A stretch of 64,000 bases of DNA from Bacteroidaceae bacterium (GTDB lineage Bacteria > Bacteroidota > Bacteroidia > Bacteroidales > Bacteroidaceae), in NCBI GenBank assembly GCA_024401275.1, contig JAKSLJ010000012.1, forward strand, positions 1 to 64,000, given 5' to 3'. Positions 8,677 to 17,340 of this stretch are shown here, piece by piece. The notes under the pieces were generated by a model that saw only the letters and a list, made by a program, of their open reading frames with translations, was not told the DNA's origin and did not search any database. Positions within the stretch are counted from its first letter, which is position 1. Each line of letters opens with the position of its first letter. The position numbers and the translations under genes were made by a program.

Positions 8677-10209
8677 TTAACTCTTTACAAACTCGCTTGG
8701 AGAGAGCCCATGATACTCCTTGAAACACTTTGCAAAATAGCTCGGAGTAGAGAATCCAACAAGGTAACATACTTCTTGTATGGTATGTCCGCCATTCTCG
8801 AGCAGCAGAGCCGCCTGTTTGAGTCGTGCAATGCGCAAGAGTTCCTTAGGACCATAGCCCGTTTCCTCCTTCACGCGGTGATAGAATTGGCTGCGTCCCA
8901 TGGCAAGTTCCACGGCAAGATCGTCGGCTGTGATGTCGGGATTGTGGAGATTAGCAGAGAGCACTTCCTGAAGTCGCAACACGAAATTGCCCTTCTTTCC
9001 GTCTTCGCTGGAACCATTTCCCTCCCCTTGCACAGGAAGTGGAGAAGCGCCTTCGGCGGTATCCATCCTTTCTGACAAATATTGCAGAAGCCTCTTCTCC
9101 GCCTCAAGACGCAGGTGTTTGTTTTTCTTGTTGGTCCTATGCATATAAACGCCAAGGAATACGCAGAACACTACTACCAAAACACAAGCAATGAGTCCCA
9201 TCTCTGTGATGGAAAGCAGATGGCGAACACCTGATAGTTTTTCGCCAAGACGCTCATTATCTGCATTTATGGAGAGAATAGTCTCGTCCTGTGCACGCAT
9301 GGCAGTCGCATTGCCTTTGTCAACAACAATCGGGCGGATGAGTGTATCACGCCATTCAAGTTTATCACCTTCCATGATTCTTATTGCAGCCTGCATAGCC
9401 ATCTTGCCACCTGTAGGGTAGCGAACGGTAGCCGTCATCTCGCCGCGGTCAATCATATCGATGCCCTCTCCGCAAATACCATCAACACCTATGAAGGTAA
9501 TACGGTCTTCCGCATGATGCTTACGGGCTTCAAGCACAGCATCGAAGACCATACCGTCGTTATGGCAGAAGATGATGTATTTGTCGGTGGTGTTAAGCAG
9601 AAGGGTCTCAACCATGGCACGGCATGTCTCGCGCTCCCAGTTGCAGTTGAAGCTTTGACACGAGAGCCCATACTTCTCCAATTCCTGCACAAAACCGCTA
9701 TGGCGATCCTGCACTGGGGCTGCCGTAATGTTGCCCTGCATTTCCACAATCTTCTCTCCCTTATATATATTATGTACGTACTCGCCCGCGAGACGACCCA
9801 CTTCAAGATTATCACCAGCCACGAAAGCGTCATAGCGCGGAGTGTTTGCCTTGCGATCTACGAGGACAACAGGTATGCCTCTAGCCTTTACCTTGTCTAT
9901 CGTCTTGCTGATGTCGTCAACACTCCATGGCGAGACGATAAGCAAGTCAATTCCCATATCAACCAGTTCTTCTATCTGGCGGCACTGAAGTTCGGGATCG
10001 TCATCTGCCACCTTGACGGCGACTTCCACATTGTCATGGAGGGTCGCTTCACGGCGAATCTCGCCGTTCATGGTCTGGCGCCACATGCCACCGGCACATT
10101 GAGACACGCCCACAAGGCGACTTTTATGACTGCCATCGAATGACATGTAGGTACAGGCGATGCCGATAATCGATACTATGAGAAAGATTAATTTAATAGC
10201 GATTTTCAT
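8677..10209 (-). CDS. Membrane-bound sugar-binding AraC-type regulator, PUL 1
   Basis: This 510-residue protein has an N-terminal membrane segment with a Cys at residue 19, a periplasmic-binding domain of the ribose/fructose type (about 32-300; GVSQC, LLIVSP, VVLVDRK, GVDG), one transmembrane helix (about 335-357), a short linker and a C-terminal AraC helix-turn-helix domain (about 408-510). It resembles the two ends of a Bacteroides hybrid two-component system, but histidine kinase, ATPase and receiver are absent. It probably senses a periplasmic sugar and acts directly on DNA from the membrane. Linker residues about 386-400 (ASPLPVQGEG) look repeat-derived. It probably controls the adjacent susC operon. 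Confidence 0.88.
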   Translation of the reverse strand: MKIAIKLIFLIVSIIGIACTYMSFDGSHKSRLVGVSQCAGGMWRQTMNGEIRREATLHDNVEVAVKVADDDPELQCRQIEELVDMGIDLLIVSPWSVDDISKTIDKVKARGIPVVLVDRKANTPRYDAFVAGDNLEVGRLAGEYVHNIYKGEKIVEMQGNITAAPVQDRHSGFVQELEKYGLSCQSFNCNWERETCRAMVETLLLNTTDKYIIFCHNDGMVFDAVLEARKHHAEDRITFIGVDGICGEGIDMIDRGEMTATVRYPTGGKMAMQAAIRIMEGDKLEWRDTLIRPIVVDKGNATAMRAQDETILSINADNERLGEKLSGVRHLLSITEMGLIACVLVVVFCVFLGVYMHRTNKKNKHLRLEAEKRLLQYLSERMDTAEGASPLPVQGEGNGSSEDGKKGNFVLRLQEVLSANLHNPDITADDLAVELAMGRSQFYHRVKEETGYGPKELLRIARLKQAALLLENGGHTIQEVCYLVGFSTPSYFAKCFKEYHGLSPSEFVKS

Positions 10210-10234
10210 GATTGTATGTCTGTTTTACAAGTTG

Positions 10235-10265
10235 CAAAATTACGAAGTTTTTCGCTTTTTGCAAC
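10235..10265 (-). promoter_or_regulatory. Likely promoter of the PUL 1 regulator
   Basis: A TAATTTTG -7 box (10235-10242, minus strand) lies 25 bp before the start codon. An imperfect -33 (GTTG on the minus strand) lies near 10262-10265. The palindrome array at 10275-10360 begins just upstream of -33, where an activator would bind. Confidence 0.5.
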
Positions 10266-10274
10266 ACACTCATG

Positions 10275-10360
10275 GACTTTTGTTTCAAAATCCTTTGACT
10301 TTTGTGTCAAACCCCTCTGACTTTTGCCCAAAAACTCAAGAGTTTTGCTTCAAAAAATGC
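10275..10360. repeat. Array of four short palindromes at 22-bp spacing
   Basis: Four units begin near 10275, 10297, 10319 and 10340. Each starts GACTTTTG or GAGTTTTG and holds a small dyad of the form TTTTG-N3-CAAAA, centred near 10284, 10306, 10328 and 10349. Spacing of 21-22 bp puts the dyads on one face of the helix. A further A6-TGCA-T6 palindrome is at 10352-10367. It lies upstream of the regulator promoter. It could be an operator array or a mobile repeat type; compare 17154-17228 and 56580-56790. Confidence 0.7.
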
Positions 10361-10397
10361 ATTTTTTGAACTGTTTTCCATAGAGTTCTTCAATGAA

Positions 10398-10439
10398 AAA
10401 GGCTAAAGGCACCAAACTAAGTGATATCCTTTAGCCTTT
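10398..10439 (-). terminator. Terminator of PUL 2
   Basis: A perfect 12-bp stem (AAAGGCTAAAGG with CCTTTAGCCTTT), followed on the minus strand by a T-run, lies 44 bp past the stop of the last PUL 2 gene. A second hairpin at 10445-10468 (ATGGTTTCA/TGAAACCAT) precedes it, giving a tandem terminator. Confidence 0.8.
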
Positions 10440-10482
10440 ATCTTATGGTTTCAGGAGTTTGAAACCATATTGAAACCTCAAA

Positions 10483-12078
10483 TTAGATCGACATGAGATA
10501 GTCGATACAGTTCTTAGCGAACTTGAGGATGTTATCCTGCTGTGGGTTGTTCTTTGGTGTAGCACTCTTGTCAGGTGTGCCGTCGCTGTTCTTCATTGAG
10601 AACTCGAAGCCACCATTGCCGACGCAGAGCACTGAACCGCCACGGAAATAGCCGTTAGGTGCCTTTGGCGCTGCCTTGGCTTCCCACACGTTGAGCTGCT
10701 GGAGCTGTTCCCACTGTCCGTCCCATGTGCCGAGAGGATAGATGCCGTGCTCCTGTGTGAGTGCGTCATAGCAAGCGTTGGTATGGATGTCGGCTTCCGT
10801 GAGCTTAGCCTGAATGCCTGCGAGGCAGAAGTTATGGTCTTCTGTCCATCCTGCGCCCTTGCATGGTACGAGACGGCGACCGCTGTCTTCTGTCTCTATC
10901 TTCATGCCCTTGAACACTGGGTGGGTTGTGAAGTTCACGATATGGTCATCACCCTTGAAGGCTGCACCCATCTTCCAGAGGTCTGGGTTCCATCCGCCAG
11001 GACCACAGTTGATAGAGCGACCGTCGCCACCAGCATCCTTCATCATCTGGAGGTCGAGACGCTCGATGTAGCCAAGGTATGCTACGGCGTGCTGCCAGAG
11101 GAGGAGGTTACCGCCATCCTGTACGAACGCCTTTACGAATGGTGCTGCAGCTGCGGCTGTCTCTGCGCCATTGAGATTCCATACGTCTGCCTCATTGCCT
11201 GTCTCTACATCGAACATCCAGAAGAGCATGCGGTAAGGAGAGAGGTCGGCTGCTGACTTGACATCGCCGAAATAGAGGAACTTGCCCTCTGGATAGTTGG
11301 CGTGGAACCAGAGCCATGCTGAAGCTTCGTCGTCGTCGCCTTCGGCAACACACTTGTCAGGAGTAGCATACTGAGAGAGGAACGCGAACTTTGTCTTGCC
11401 GATAAGGAGTGAAGCGGCTACAGGGAGTGACTTGCCTTCGGCATTTACCGATACAACTTCCACTGTCCATGTCTCGCCGAACTTCACGTCAGAGATTGTC
11501 ATGGTCTTGGCAGAAGCGTCGAGCGACTTTGTCTGCTTGGCAGCTGCGTCCTTGTAGTATGTTACCTCATAGCCTGTAGCGTCAGAGCTTGGATTCCATG
11601 ACACGACAAGGTTCTGCGTAACGCCGTCAGCCTGCTCCTCCTGCTTGAGGATGAGGTCTGTAACCTTCTGTGCGCCGTTGCGGGTGTATTTGATGACAGT
11701 ACCAGGAGAGAGTACTTCCTGACCGTCAACAATCTTCTTGTACTTAAGGAGGAATTCATACTCTACGCCTGTTTCAAGGTTGGCGAAAGTGAATGTGCTA
11801 GCATCCTGCTTTGTGAGTTCCTGCTGCATGCCCCAGTCGCGATAAACGGCGATGTACATGTCGGCACCGTTGCTGGCAGGAGTCCATGAGATAGTGTAGT
11901 CGTAATTGTTTACGCCGCTCGGACCACTTGTGATGGAAGCTGCGTCAGGTGCAGAGAGTATCATATCGCCTGCGCCAGGGAGGTCTCTATCCTGGCAAGA
12001 AGCGAAAGCCACTAGAGCCAGGAAGAAGCCTAACCAAGCCTTCCCAAGGGGAAGGATGTTTATATGTCTTAAAGTCAT
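10483..12078 (-). CDS. DUF4960 surface lipoprotein of PUL 2
   Basis: This 531-residue lipoprotein (Cys28) has two fibronectin-III-like domains (about 40-130 and 135-225, with TISWTPASNG and LVVSWNPSSDATGYEV) followed by a DUF4960 domain (about 230 to the end; LLLWQHAVAYLG, GGSVLCVGNGGFEFSM). It is the third gene of the susC-susD operon, the usual place for a surface glycan-binding protein. Residues 5-17 are identical to those of the unrelated SusD of PUL 1 because both are encoded by the same repeat. Fructan binding is inferred from the domain family. Confidence 0.85.
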   Translation of the reverse strand: MTLRHINILPLGKAWLGFFLALVAFASCQDRDLPGAGDMILSAPDAASITSGPSGVNNYDYTISWTPASNGADMYIAVYRDWGMQQELTKQDASTFTFANLETGVEYEFLLKYKKIVDGQEVLSPGTVIKYTRNGAQKVTDLILKQEEQADGVTQNLVVSWNPSSDATGYEVTYYKDAAAKQTKSLDASAKTMTISDVKFGETWTVEVVSVNAEGKSLPVAASLLIGKTKFAFLSQYATPDKCVAEGDDDEASAWLWFHANYPEGKFLYFGDVKSAADLSPYRMLFWMFDVETGNEADVWNLNGAETAAAAAPFVKAFVQDGGNLLLWQHAVAYLGYIERLDLQMMKDAGGDGRSINCGPGGWNPDLWKMGAAFKGDDHIVNFTTHPVFKGMKIETEDSGRRLVPCKGAGWTEDHNFCLAGIQAKLTEADIHTNACYDALTQEHGIYPLGTWDGQWEQLQQLNVWEAKAAPKAPNGYFRGGSVLCVGNGGFEFSMKNSDGTPDKSATPKNNPQQDNILKFAKNCIDYLMSI

Positions 12079-12188
12079 AATGTAATTTACAATTTTACGG
12101 ATTTACAATTTACGGATTTATTACCTTATTGCCCCCACCCTTTCAAAAGCTATTGAACATCCCTCCCTTTGGGAGGGCTTGGGTGGGC
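12028..12188. repeat. MITE-like inverted-repeat element at the susD-DUF4960 junction
   Basis: This is the second copy of the element at 5207-5354: left arm 12028-12061, right arm 12156-12188. The middle parts differ, apart from a short shared stretch (AAGCTATTGAAC) before the right arm. The left arm encodes part of the DUF4960 signal peptide; the right arm lies just past the susD stop. Confidence 0.8.
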
Positions 12189-12190
12189 TT

Positions 12191-13906
12191 TTAATATCCC
12201 TTATTCTGATGATAGAGACCAGGAACATAGTTGATCTGGTTAGAGGCGATTGGGAAGTATTCGTTCTTCTCCTTTGTGAAGTGTGCCTGCTTGAGATAAC
12301 CTGCGTAGCCCTTGCCTTCATACTTTGAGTCTGCCTCTTCTGCGAAGTATGTGTTGAGAGTTGTAGAAAGCATACCCCAACGACGGAGGTCGAAGAAGCG
12401 GTGGCCTTCCATAGCGAGCTCAAGGCGACGCTCCCAACGGAGTGCCTGGCGAGCATAGTCCTTGTCTGGGAAGCTTGGATACTCAATGATCTCGCACTGC
12501 TCTGCAGCATAGTCAATATAGTTCTCGATAGACTTTGCAGCACGACGGCGAATCTTGTTGATTACCTCGAGTGCCTTGCCGAGTTCGTTGAGCTCAATCT
12601 GTGCCTCTGCCTTCATGAGCATAACATCGGCAGTACGGAAGACATAGTCGTTGACGCCGAATGCCTGCCATGGGTTGTCGTAGTATTCACCCTTTGAGCG
12701 CTGTGGCACTTCCTTCATGCTTGTGTAGAAACCGTAGTCGGCAGGGTTGCGGCTGTTGTCCATAGTGAGAGTGAAGAGCTCCTCGTACTTGTAAGGGAAT
12801 GTAGGCATTCCGACTGTGTGGAAGAGACGTGGGTCCCACCTCTGTCCTGTAGTCGCACCGTTGACAGGGTATGTGTTGTGGTCCTTATTGTACTCATCGA
12901 ACATTGGCAGACCGTTCTTTGTCTTGAACGCATTGACGAGGTTCTGTGATGGCTTGTGGAAGTCCCAACCGCATGACCAGATGCCCCAGCAGCCGTTGAG
13001 CATGTTCGACCAGTTGGCACGACCGAACTGTGTGCCGTCGTCAGCCTTGTTGGAGTGCTGAACAGCGAAGACGCTTTCCACTGAGTTCTTGTTGCTTACC
13101 ATGAAGACATCGCCGAAGCTTGGAAGGATGTCATAGCCGTCAGCAAGCACTTCGTCGGCATACTTCACTACATTTTCCATCTTCTTGGTGTCAACATGAG
13201 CATAGCCTGTTGTTGACTCATAGCCGTCGCCGTAAGCCCAGTTGAGGTAAACCTTTGCGAGGTAAGCAGAAGCGGCAGCGCGAGTGGCACGACCTGTCTG
13301 GCTTGGACCTGTAGCAGGGAGATTATCGTGAGCGTAAGTGAACTCTTTTACGAGGAACTGCATAACCTCATCGTGGCTTGACTGCTTTGTAGCCTCGATC
13401 TGCGCGTTGTCCATGTTCTCGAGTACGAGTGGCACTTCGTACCACATCTGCTGGAGCTTGTAATAGAAGTGAGCACGGAGGAAACGAGCCTCTGCATAGA
13501 GAGTCTTGTTCTGGTCGGCCACCTCACCGTCAGCACCTTTCATAGACTCGATGGCGCGGTTGCAGCGAGAGATTGCCACATAGAGACGGTACCAGAGTTC
13601 GTCGAACTCACCGCGGTCGTTTGTAAGTGAAGAGAACACCTCCATTGGGTGATAGCCTGTATCGCCAAGACCAGAACCGCCCTTGTAGCAGTCGTCGGCA
13701 GACATGTCGCCGTATGGCCAGAGGTTGAAAGGATAAGAGTACCAGTCGTCGCCCATAGAAGCGTAAGCGGCTGTTACGAGGTTCTCAGGATGGCTGAATG
13801 CAGTTTCCTGATCGAGCATTCCCTGTGGCTTTGTATCGTCAACGCTACATGCGGTGAAGCCCACAGCAACCAAAAGTGATGCTATATATAAATGAATCTT
13901 CTTCAT
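12191..13906 (-). CDS. SusD-family glycan-binding lipoprotein, PUL 2
   Basis: This 571-residue SusD/RagB lipoprotein has its Cys at residue 20 (GFTACS). Conserved segments include FLRAHFYYKLQQMW, AYLAKVYLNWAYG and the C-terminal WERRLELAMEGHRFFDLRRW. It should form the lid of the PUL 2 SusC. The gene begins 76 bp after susC. It is clearly diverged from the SusD of PUL 1, so the two loci probably take up different chain lengths or linkages. Confidence 0.95.
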   Translation of the reverse strand: MKKIHLYIASLLVAVGFTACSVDDTKPQGMLDQETAFSHPENLVTAAYASMGDDWYSYPFNLWPYGDMSADDCYKGGSGLGDTGYHPMEVFSSLTNDRGEFDELWYRLYVAISRCNRAIESMKGADGEVADQNKTLYAEARFLRAHFYYKLQQMWYEVPLVLENMDNAQIEATKQSSHDEVMQFLVKEFTYAHDNLPATGPSQTGRATRAAASAYLAKVYLNWAYGDGYESTTGYAHVDTKKMENVVKYADEVLADGYDILPSFGDVFMVSNKNSVESVFAVQHSNKADDGTQFGRANWSNMLNGCWGIWSCGWDFHKPSQNLVNAFKTKNGLPMFDEYNKDHNTYPVNGATTGQRWDPRLFHTVGMPTFPYKYEELFTLTMDNSRNPADYGFYTSMKEVPQRSKGEYYDNPWQAFGVNDYVFRTADVMLMKAEAQIELNELGKALEVINKIRRRAAKSIENYIDYAAEQCEIIEYPSFPDKDYARQALRWERRLELAMEGHRFFDLRRWGMLSTTLNTYFAEEADSKYEGKGYAGYLKQAHFTKEKNEYFPIASNQINYVPGLYHQNKGY

Positions 13907-13942
13907 TGTCTTTTTTCTATTTTATTATTTGCTAAACTATTC

Positions 13943-13980
13943 ACTCCCCGTCCTATAAGGAAGGGGTTGGGGGAAGGTCT
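13943..13980. repeat. GC-rich palindromic element between susC and susD, PUL 2
   Basis: The segment has the form CACTCCCCGTCC-TATA-AGGAAGGGGTTGGGGGAAGG, an imperfect hairpin of the C-run/G-run family seen across the window. It ends beside the susC stop codon and may serve as an intra-operon hairpin. Confidence 0.6.
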
Positions 13981-13982
13981 TT

Positions 13983-16900
13983 TTAGAATCCGAGCTGCAC
14001 ACCTACAGTGAATGATGCTGTGTGTGGATATGCGAATGAAGGATTCTCTGGGTCAGTGCAAGTAAGTGCGCTTGACTTGATAGTCCAAAGGTTCTCGCCA
14101 GAAACATATACACGAGCTTTGTTGAAGTTGATCTTCTTGAGGAGCTGGTGGTCGAAAGTGTAACCGAGCTGGAGAGTGCGGAGCTTAGCATAAGAACCAT
14201 TCTCAACGAAGTAAGTAGAGAGACGACCTTCGTCAGCACTGTTGCTGAGGGTAAGAGCAGGGATGCTTGAGCCTGTGTTGCCTGCGTGCCATGCGTCAAG
14301 AAGGCGGTTACCCTTGTTTGAACCTGGGTCTGTGAGCGACCAGAAGTCTGTCTGGTACTTCTGGCTGTTGATTACATCAACACCAGCAACGCCCTGCCAG
14401 AACATGTTGAAGTCGAAGTTCTTGTACTCAAGGTCAACATTGAGACCCCATGAGAAGTCTGGTACTGGGTTGAAGATCCATGTGCGGTCAGCTTCTGAGA
14501 TCTTGCCGTCGCCGTTGAGGTCAGCATACTTGAGACCGCCTACGCGAGCTGCTGGCTGACCAGCCATGAGCACTTCTTCCTTTGACTGATAGAGACCTTC
14601 CACTACATAACCGAGGAGAGAGCCGTAAGCGCGACCGTCGTCAGCGAGGTTGTGGAAGTCGTTGTGCTCGTAAGAGTTCTTTGACTTCTCTGGGAGGAAT
14701 GTAACCTTGTTGCGGAAGAAGTCGAGGTTGCCGTTGACATTGTACTTAAGACCGAAGGCTGTTGTGCCACGGTAGCCAAGGTTGAACTCGAAACCGTTGT
14801 TCTTCATTGTAGGACCGTTGATCCATGTAGCACCACCTTCACCGATTGCACCGAGGTAAGCAGGCTGCACGAGCATATCCTTAGTCTCCTTGAGGAAGAC
14901 GTCGAAGCTACCGTAGAGGTCGCCATTGAAGAACTGGAAATCAGAACCGAAGTTCCACTGTGAAGTAGTCTCCCACTTGAGGTCCTTGTTCTCAGACTGA
15001 GTCTTGATATAGCCTGAAGGGAACACGCCTGAGTTCTGGAGGTTTACGTCGTAAGCTGTTGATGTGCCGCGATCAGCACCGTAGTCAGCACGGTAGAGAC
15101 CGAAGTGAGCGATGTTGGAATTCATGGCCTGGTTACCAGTCTGACCCCATGATGCACGAACCTTGATGTCGCGAACCCAGTCAGCCTTGATATACTTTGA
15201 AATACGGTAACCGAGAGAAGCAGCAGGGAAAGTACCATACTGGTGGTTTTCACCGAAACGGCTTGAACCGTCATGACGGATTGTGAAAGAAGCGAGGAGA
15301 ACATCCTGCCAGTTGTAGTCAACCTTACCGAAGTAAGACATGAGCTTGTAAGCATCGCCGGCACCTGTAACGGTCTGGATGCCAGTACCAGCGTTAGGCC
15401 ACATGTAGTCGTAGTTCTCGAGAACATAGTTCACGCGGCGAGCAGAGAAGTCAAGACCGTTATCCTGGTGAGTCTCAAGACCAGCGAGGATAGTGAAGTT
15501 GTGATCCTGAACATCGAATGTATATTGAGCTGTGTTTGACCAAGTCCACTTTGTTGACTGGCTCTGTGACATTGTAGAAGCGTTAGTGTCGTTGTTTACG
15601 ACATCTGAGTGCCACTGGTAAGTCACGCTGCGGATATTGGCATTTGTATAGTCAAGACCGAAGTTAGAGCGGATGAGGAGTCCCTTGATAGGAGTGATGT
15701 CAACGTATGCGTTGGCAAAGAGACGCCACTTCTTGAGACGGTTGTTGCGGTTATGGTAGAGCTCGCGGAGAGGGTTCTGACGGTCAGACATACCACCTAC
15801 AGGACCTGAGAATGTAGTTCCGTCAATCTCATAGAGAGGAAGTGTTGGAGCCATCTTGAGAGCGCTTTCCATAGGAGCGCAATCTACATTATTAGAATAA
15901 GAGATTGTAGCATTCTCGCCAAGGCTGATGATGCTGTTGATCTTATATACTGAGTTGAGACGACCTGTGAAGTTCTCGAAGTCAGTGTATTTCAAGACGC
16001 CGGTTGCCTTCTTGTAGCCGAAAGAGAAGAGTGAAGAACCCTTGTCGTTAGCCTTTGAGAGCGAGAGGTCATAGTTCTGCGTAATACCTGTACGGCTGAT
16101 GGCATCTACCCAGTCAGTATCGCTGAAGAGCATGCTGCGCTTGTTGTTCATGAAGTAAGAACCTGTAGTCTCGTCGAAGTAGCGACCGTTTACAGTGTAG
16201 TTCTCATACTTGCCTGTAGCTGGGTTGAAGGCTGTTACAGGCACACCGTTTGGTGCGTTGAATGTCAAGCCGTATGTGTTTCCGTAGATTTCTGGGTTAA
16301 CACCGTCGTTGAGAGCTGCCTGAGCCATGGCTGTAGCATACTGCTGCGTGTTGAGAAGGCTCATCTTCTGGCTCATCCATGAACCTGTGATGGAAGCATT
16401 GAAGTCGATGTTTACCTTATCGCCCTTCTTACCCTTCTTTGTTGTGATGATGATCACACCATTTGCAGCGCGCGAACCATAGATAGATGCTGAAGCGGCA
16501 TCTTTGAGAACCTGCATTGACTCGATGTCGGCAGAGTTGAGAGTATTCATCGAACCGCTGTAAGGCACACCGTCAAGGATGATGAGTGGAGCTGTGCTTG
16601 AACCGCCCATAGAGCCGAAACCACGAATCTGGATGTTTGCCTCACCTGCAGGCGAACCGCTGCTTGTGATGGTCATACCGGCTACCTTACCCTGAAGACC
16701 TGACATTGGGTCGGTTGAGCTTGGCTTGAAGTCCTTGTTGTCAACGATGCCTACAGAACCTGTGAGGTCTGCCTTACGCTGAACTTGGTAACCTGTTACC
16801 ACAACTTCCTGAAGCGAGTTTGCCTCGTCTTCCATGACAACATTCATCTGTGCTGAAGCAGGGAGAGTGACAGTCTGCATACCAACATAAGTAAACTGCA

Positions 16901-17120
16901 ACTGAGCGCCGCTTGCAACGCTGATGGTAAAGTTACCGTCGAAGTCGGTGATGACGGCATTGCTCGTACTGCCCACCTCCTTGACAGTTGCTCCGATGAT
17001 AGGGTCGCCATACTGCTTGTCAGTGACTGTACCCTTAACCTCTATGTTCTGTGCCATCGCCGAAAGCGAGCAACAGAGCATCATGAGCACGGAGAGAAAA
17101 ATCTTTTGGATCTTTTTCAT
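13983..17120 (-). CDS. SusC-family TonB-dependent transporter, PUL 2
   Basis: This 1045-residue outer-membrane transporter has a signal peptide, a carboxypeptidase-regulatory-like domain, a TonB-box-like EVVVTGY (105-111), a plug with ILDGVPYSGSM and SIYGSRAANGVIIITTKKG, and a barrel ending QLGF. It works with the SusD downstream to import oligosaccharides. Its first ~130 residues are almost identical to the PUL 1 SusC; the rest is much less similar, which suggests recombination or gene conversion at the 5' end. Confidence 0.96.
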   Translation of the reverse strand: MKKIQKIFLSVLMMLCCSLSAMAQNIEVKGTVTDKQYGDPIIGATVKEVGSTSNAVITDFDGNFTISVASGAQLQFTYVGMQTVTLPASAQMNVVMEDEANSLQEVVVTGYQVQRKADLTGSVGIVDNKDFKPSSTDPMSGLQGKVAGMTITSSGSPAGEANIQIRGFGSMGGSSTAPLIILDGVPYSGSMNTLNSADIESMQVLKDAASASIYGSRAANGVIIITTKKGKKGDKVNIDFNASITGSWMSQKMSLLNTQQYATAMAQAALNDGVNPEIYGNTYGLTFNAPNGVPVTAFNPATGKYENYTVNGRYFDETTGSYFMNNKRSMLFSDTDWVDAISRTGITQNYDLSLSKANDKGSSLFSFGYKKATGVLKYTDFENFTGRLNSVYKINSIISLGENATISYSNNVDCAPMESALKMAPTLPLYEIDGTTFSGPVGGMSDRQNPLRELYHNRNNRLKKWRLFANAYVDITPIKGLLIRSNFGLDYTNANIRSVTYQWHSDVVNNDTNASTMSQSQSTKWTWSNTAQYTFDVQDHNFTILAGLETHQDNGLDFSARRVNYVLENYDYMWPNAGTGIQTVTGAGDAYKLMSYFGKVDYNWQDVLLASFTIRHDGSSRFGENHQYGTFPAASLGYRISKYIKADWVRDIKVRASWGQTGNQAMNSNIAHFGLYRADYGADRGTSTAYDVNLQNSGVFPSGYIKTQSENKDLKWETTSQWNFGSDFQFFNGDLYGSFDVFLKETKDMLVQPAYLGAIGEGGATWINGPTMKNNGFEFNLGYRGTTAFGLKYNVNGNLDFFRNKVTFLPEKSKNSYEHNDFHNLADDGRAYGSLLGYVVEGLYQSKEEVLMAGQPAARVGGLKYADLNGDGKISEADRTWIFNPVPDFSWGLNVDLEYKNFDFNMFWQGVAGVDVINSQKYQTDFWSLTDPGSNKGNRLLDAWHAGNTGSSIPALTLSNSADEGRLSTYFVENGSYAKLRTLQLGYTFDHQLLKKINFNKARVYVSGENLWTIKSSALTCTDPENPSFAYPHTASFTVGVQLGF

Positions 17121-17153
17121 AATTAGTACTTGATAGGTTGTTATTTATAATGT

Positions 17154-17228
17154 AATTTTTGTATCGTCCTCGGACAAAATTTCGTATCTCCCTCAGACGA
17201 AATTTTGTATTTTTCTCGGACAAAATTA
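17154..17228. repeat. Array of short palindromes at 23-bp spacing upstream of susC, PUL 2
   Basis: Units carry an AATT or AAATTT core (centres near 17156, 17180, 17203 and 17226), a GTAT at 17161, 17184 and 17207, and CTCGGAC or CTCAGAC between cores. The period is 23 bp. The last unit contains a possible minus-strand -7 box, TAATTTTG (17221-17228), so most of the array would lie in the 5' leader of susC. Operator or RNA function is possible; see also 10275-10360. Confidence 0.65.
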
Positions 17229-17268
17229 CTACTACCTATTATAAACACCCTTAAATATTGATACAACG

Positions 17269-17305
17269 ACTCCCAAATTCGTTGCTAAGAAACAAATTTG
17301 GGAGT
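17269..17305 (-). terminator. Hairpin after the PUL 2 regulator
   Basis: ACTCCCAAATT and the inverted AATTTGGGAGT form a long stem around a short loop, 36 bp past the stop of the regulator and upstream of susC. It probably ends the regulator transcript. It could also be an operator for the susC promoter, since it lies about 40 bp upstream of the likely -7 box. Confidence 0.6.
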
Positions 17306-17340
17306 TAATGTTACATTTTTTACCAATTATGCAATACTGA

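Noticed and set aside
9514-10143. 209-residue ORF on the plus strand
   Set aside because: Antisense to the binding domain of the PUL 1 regulator.
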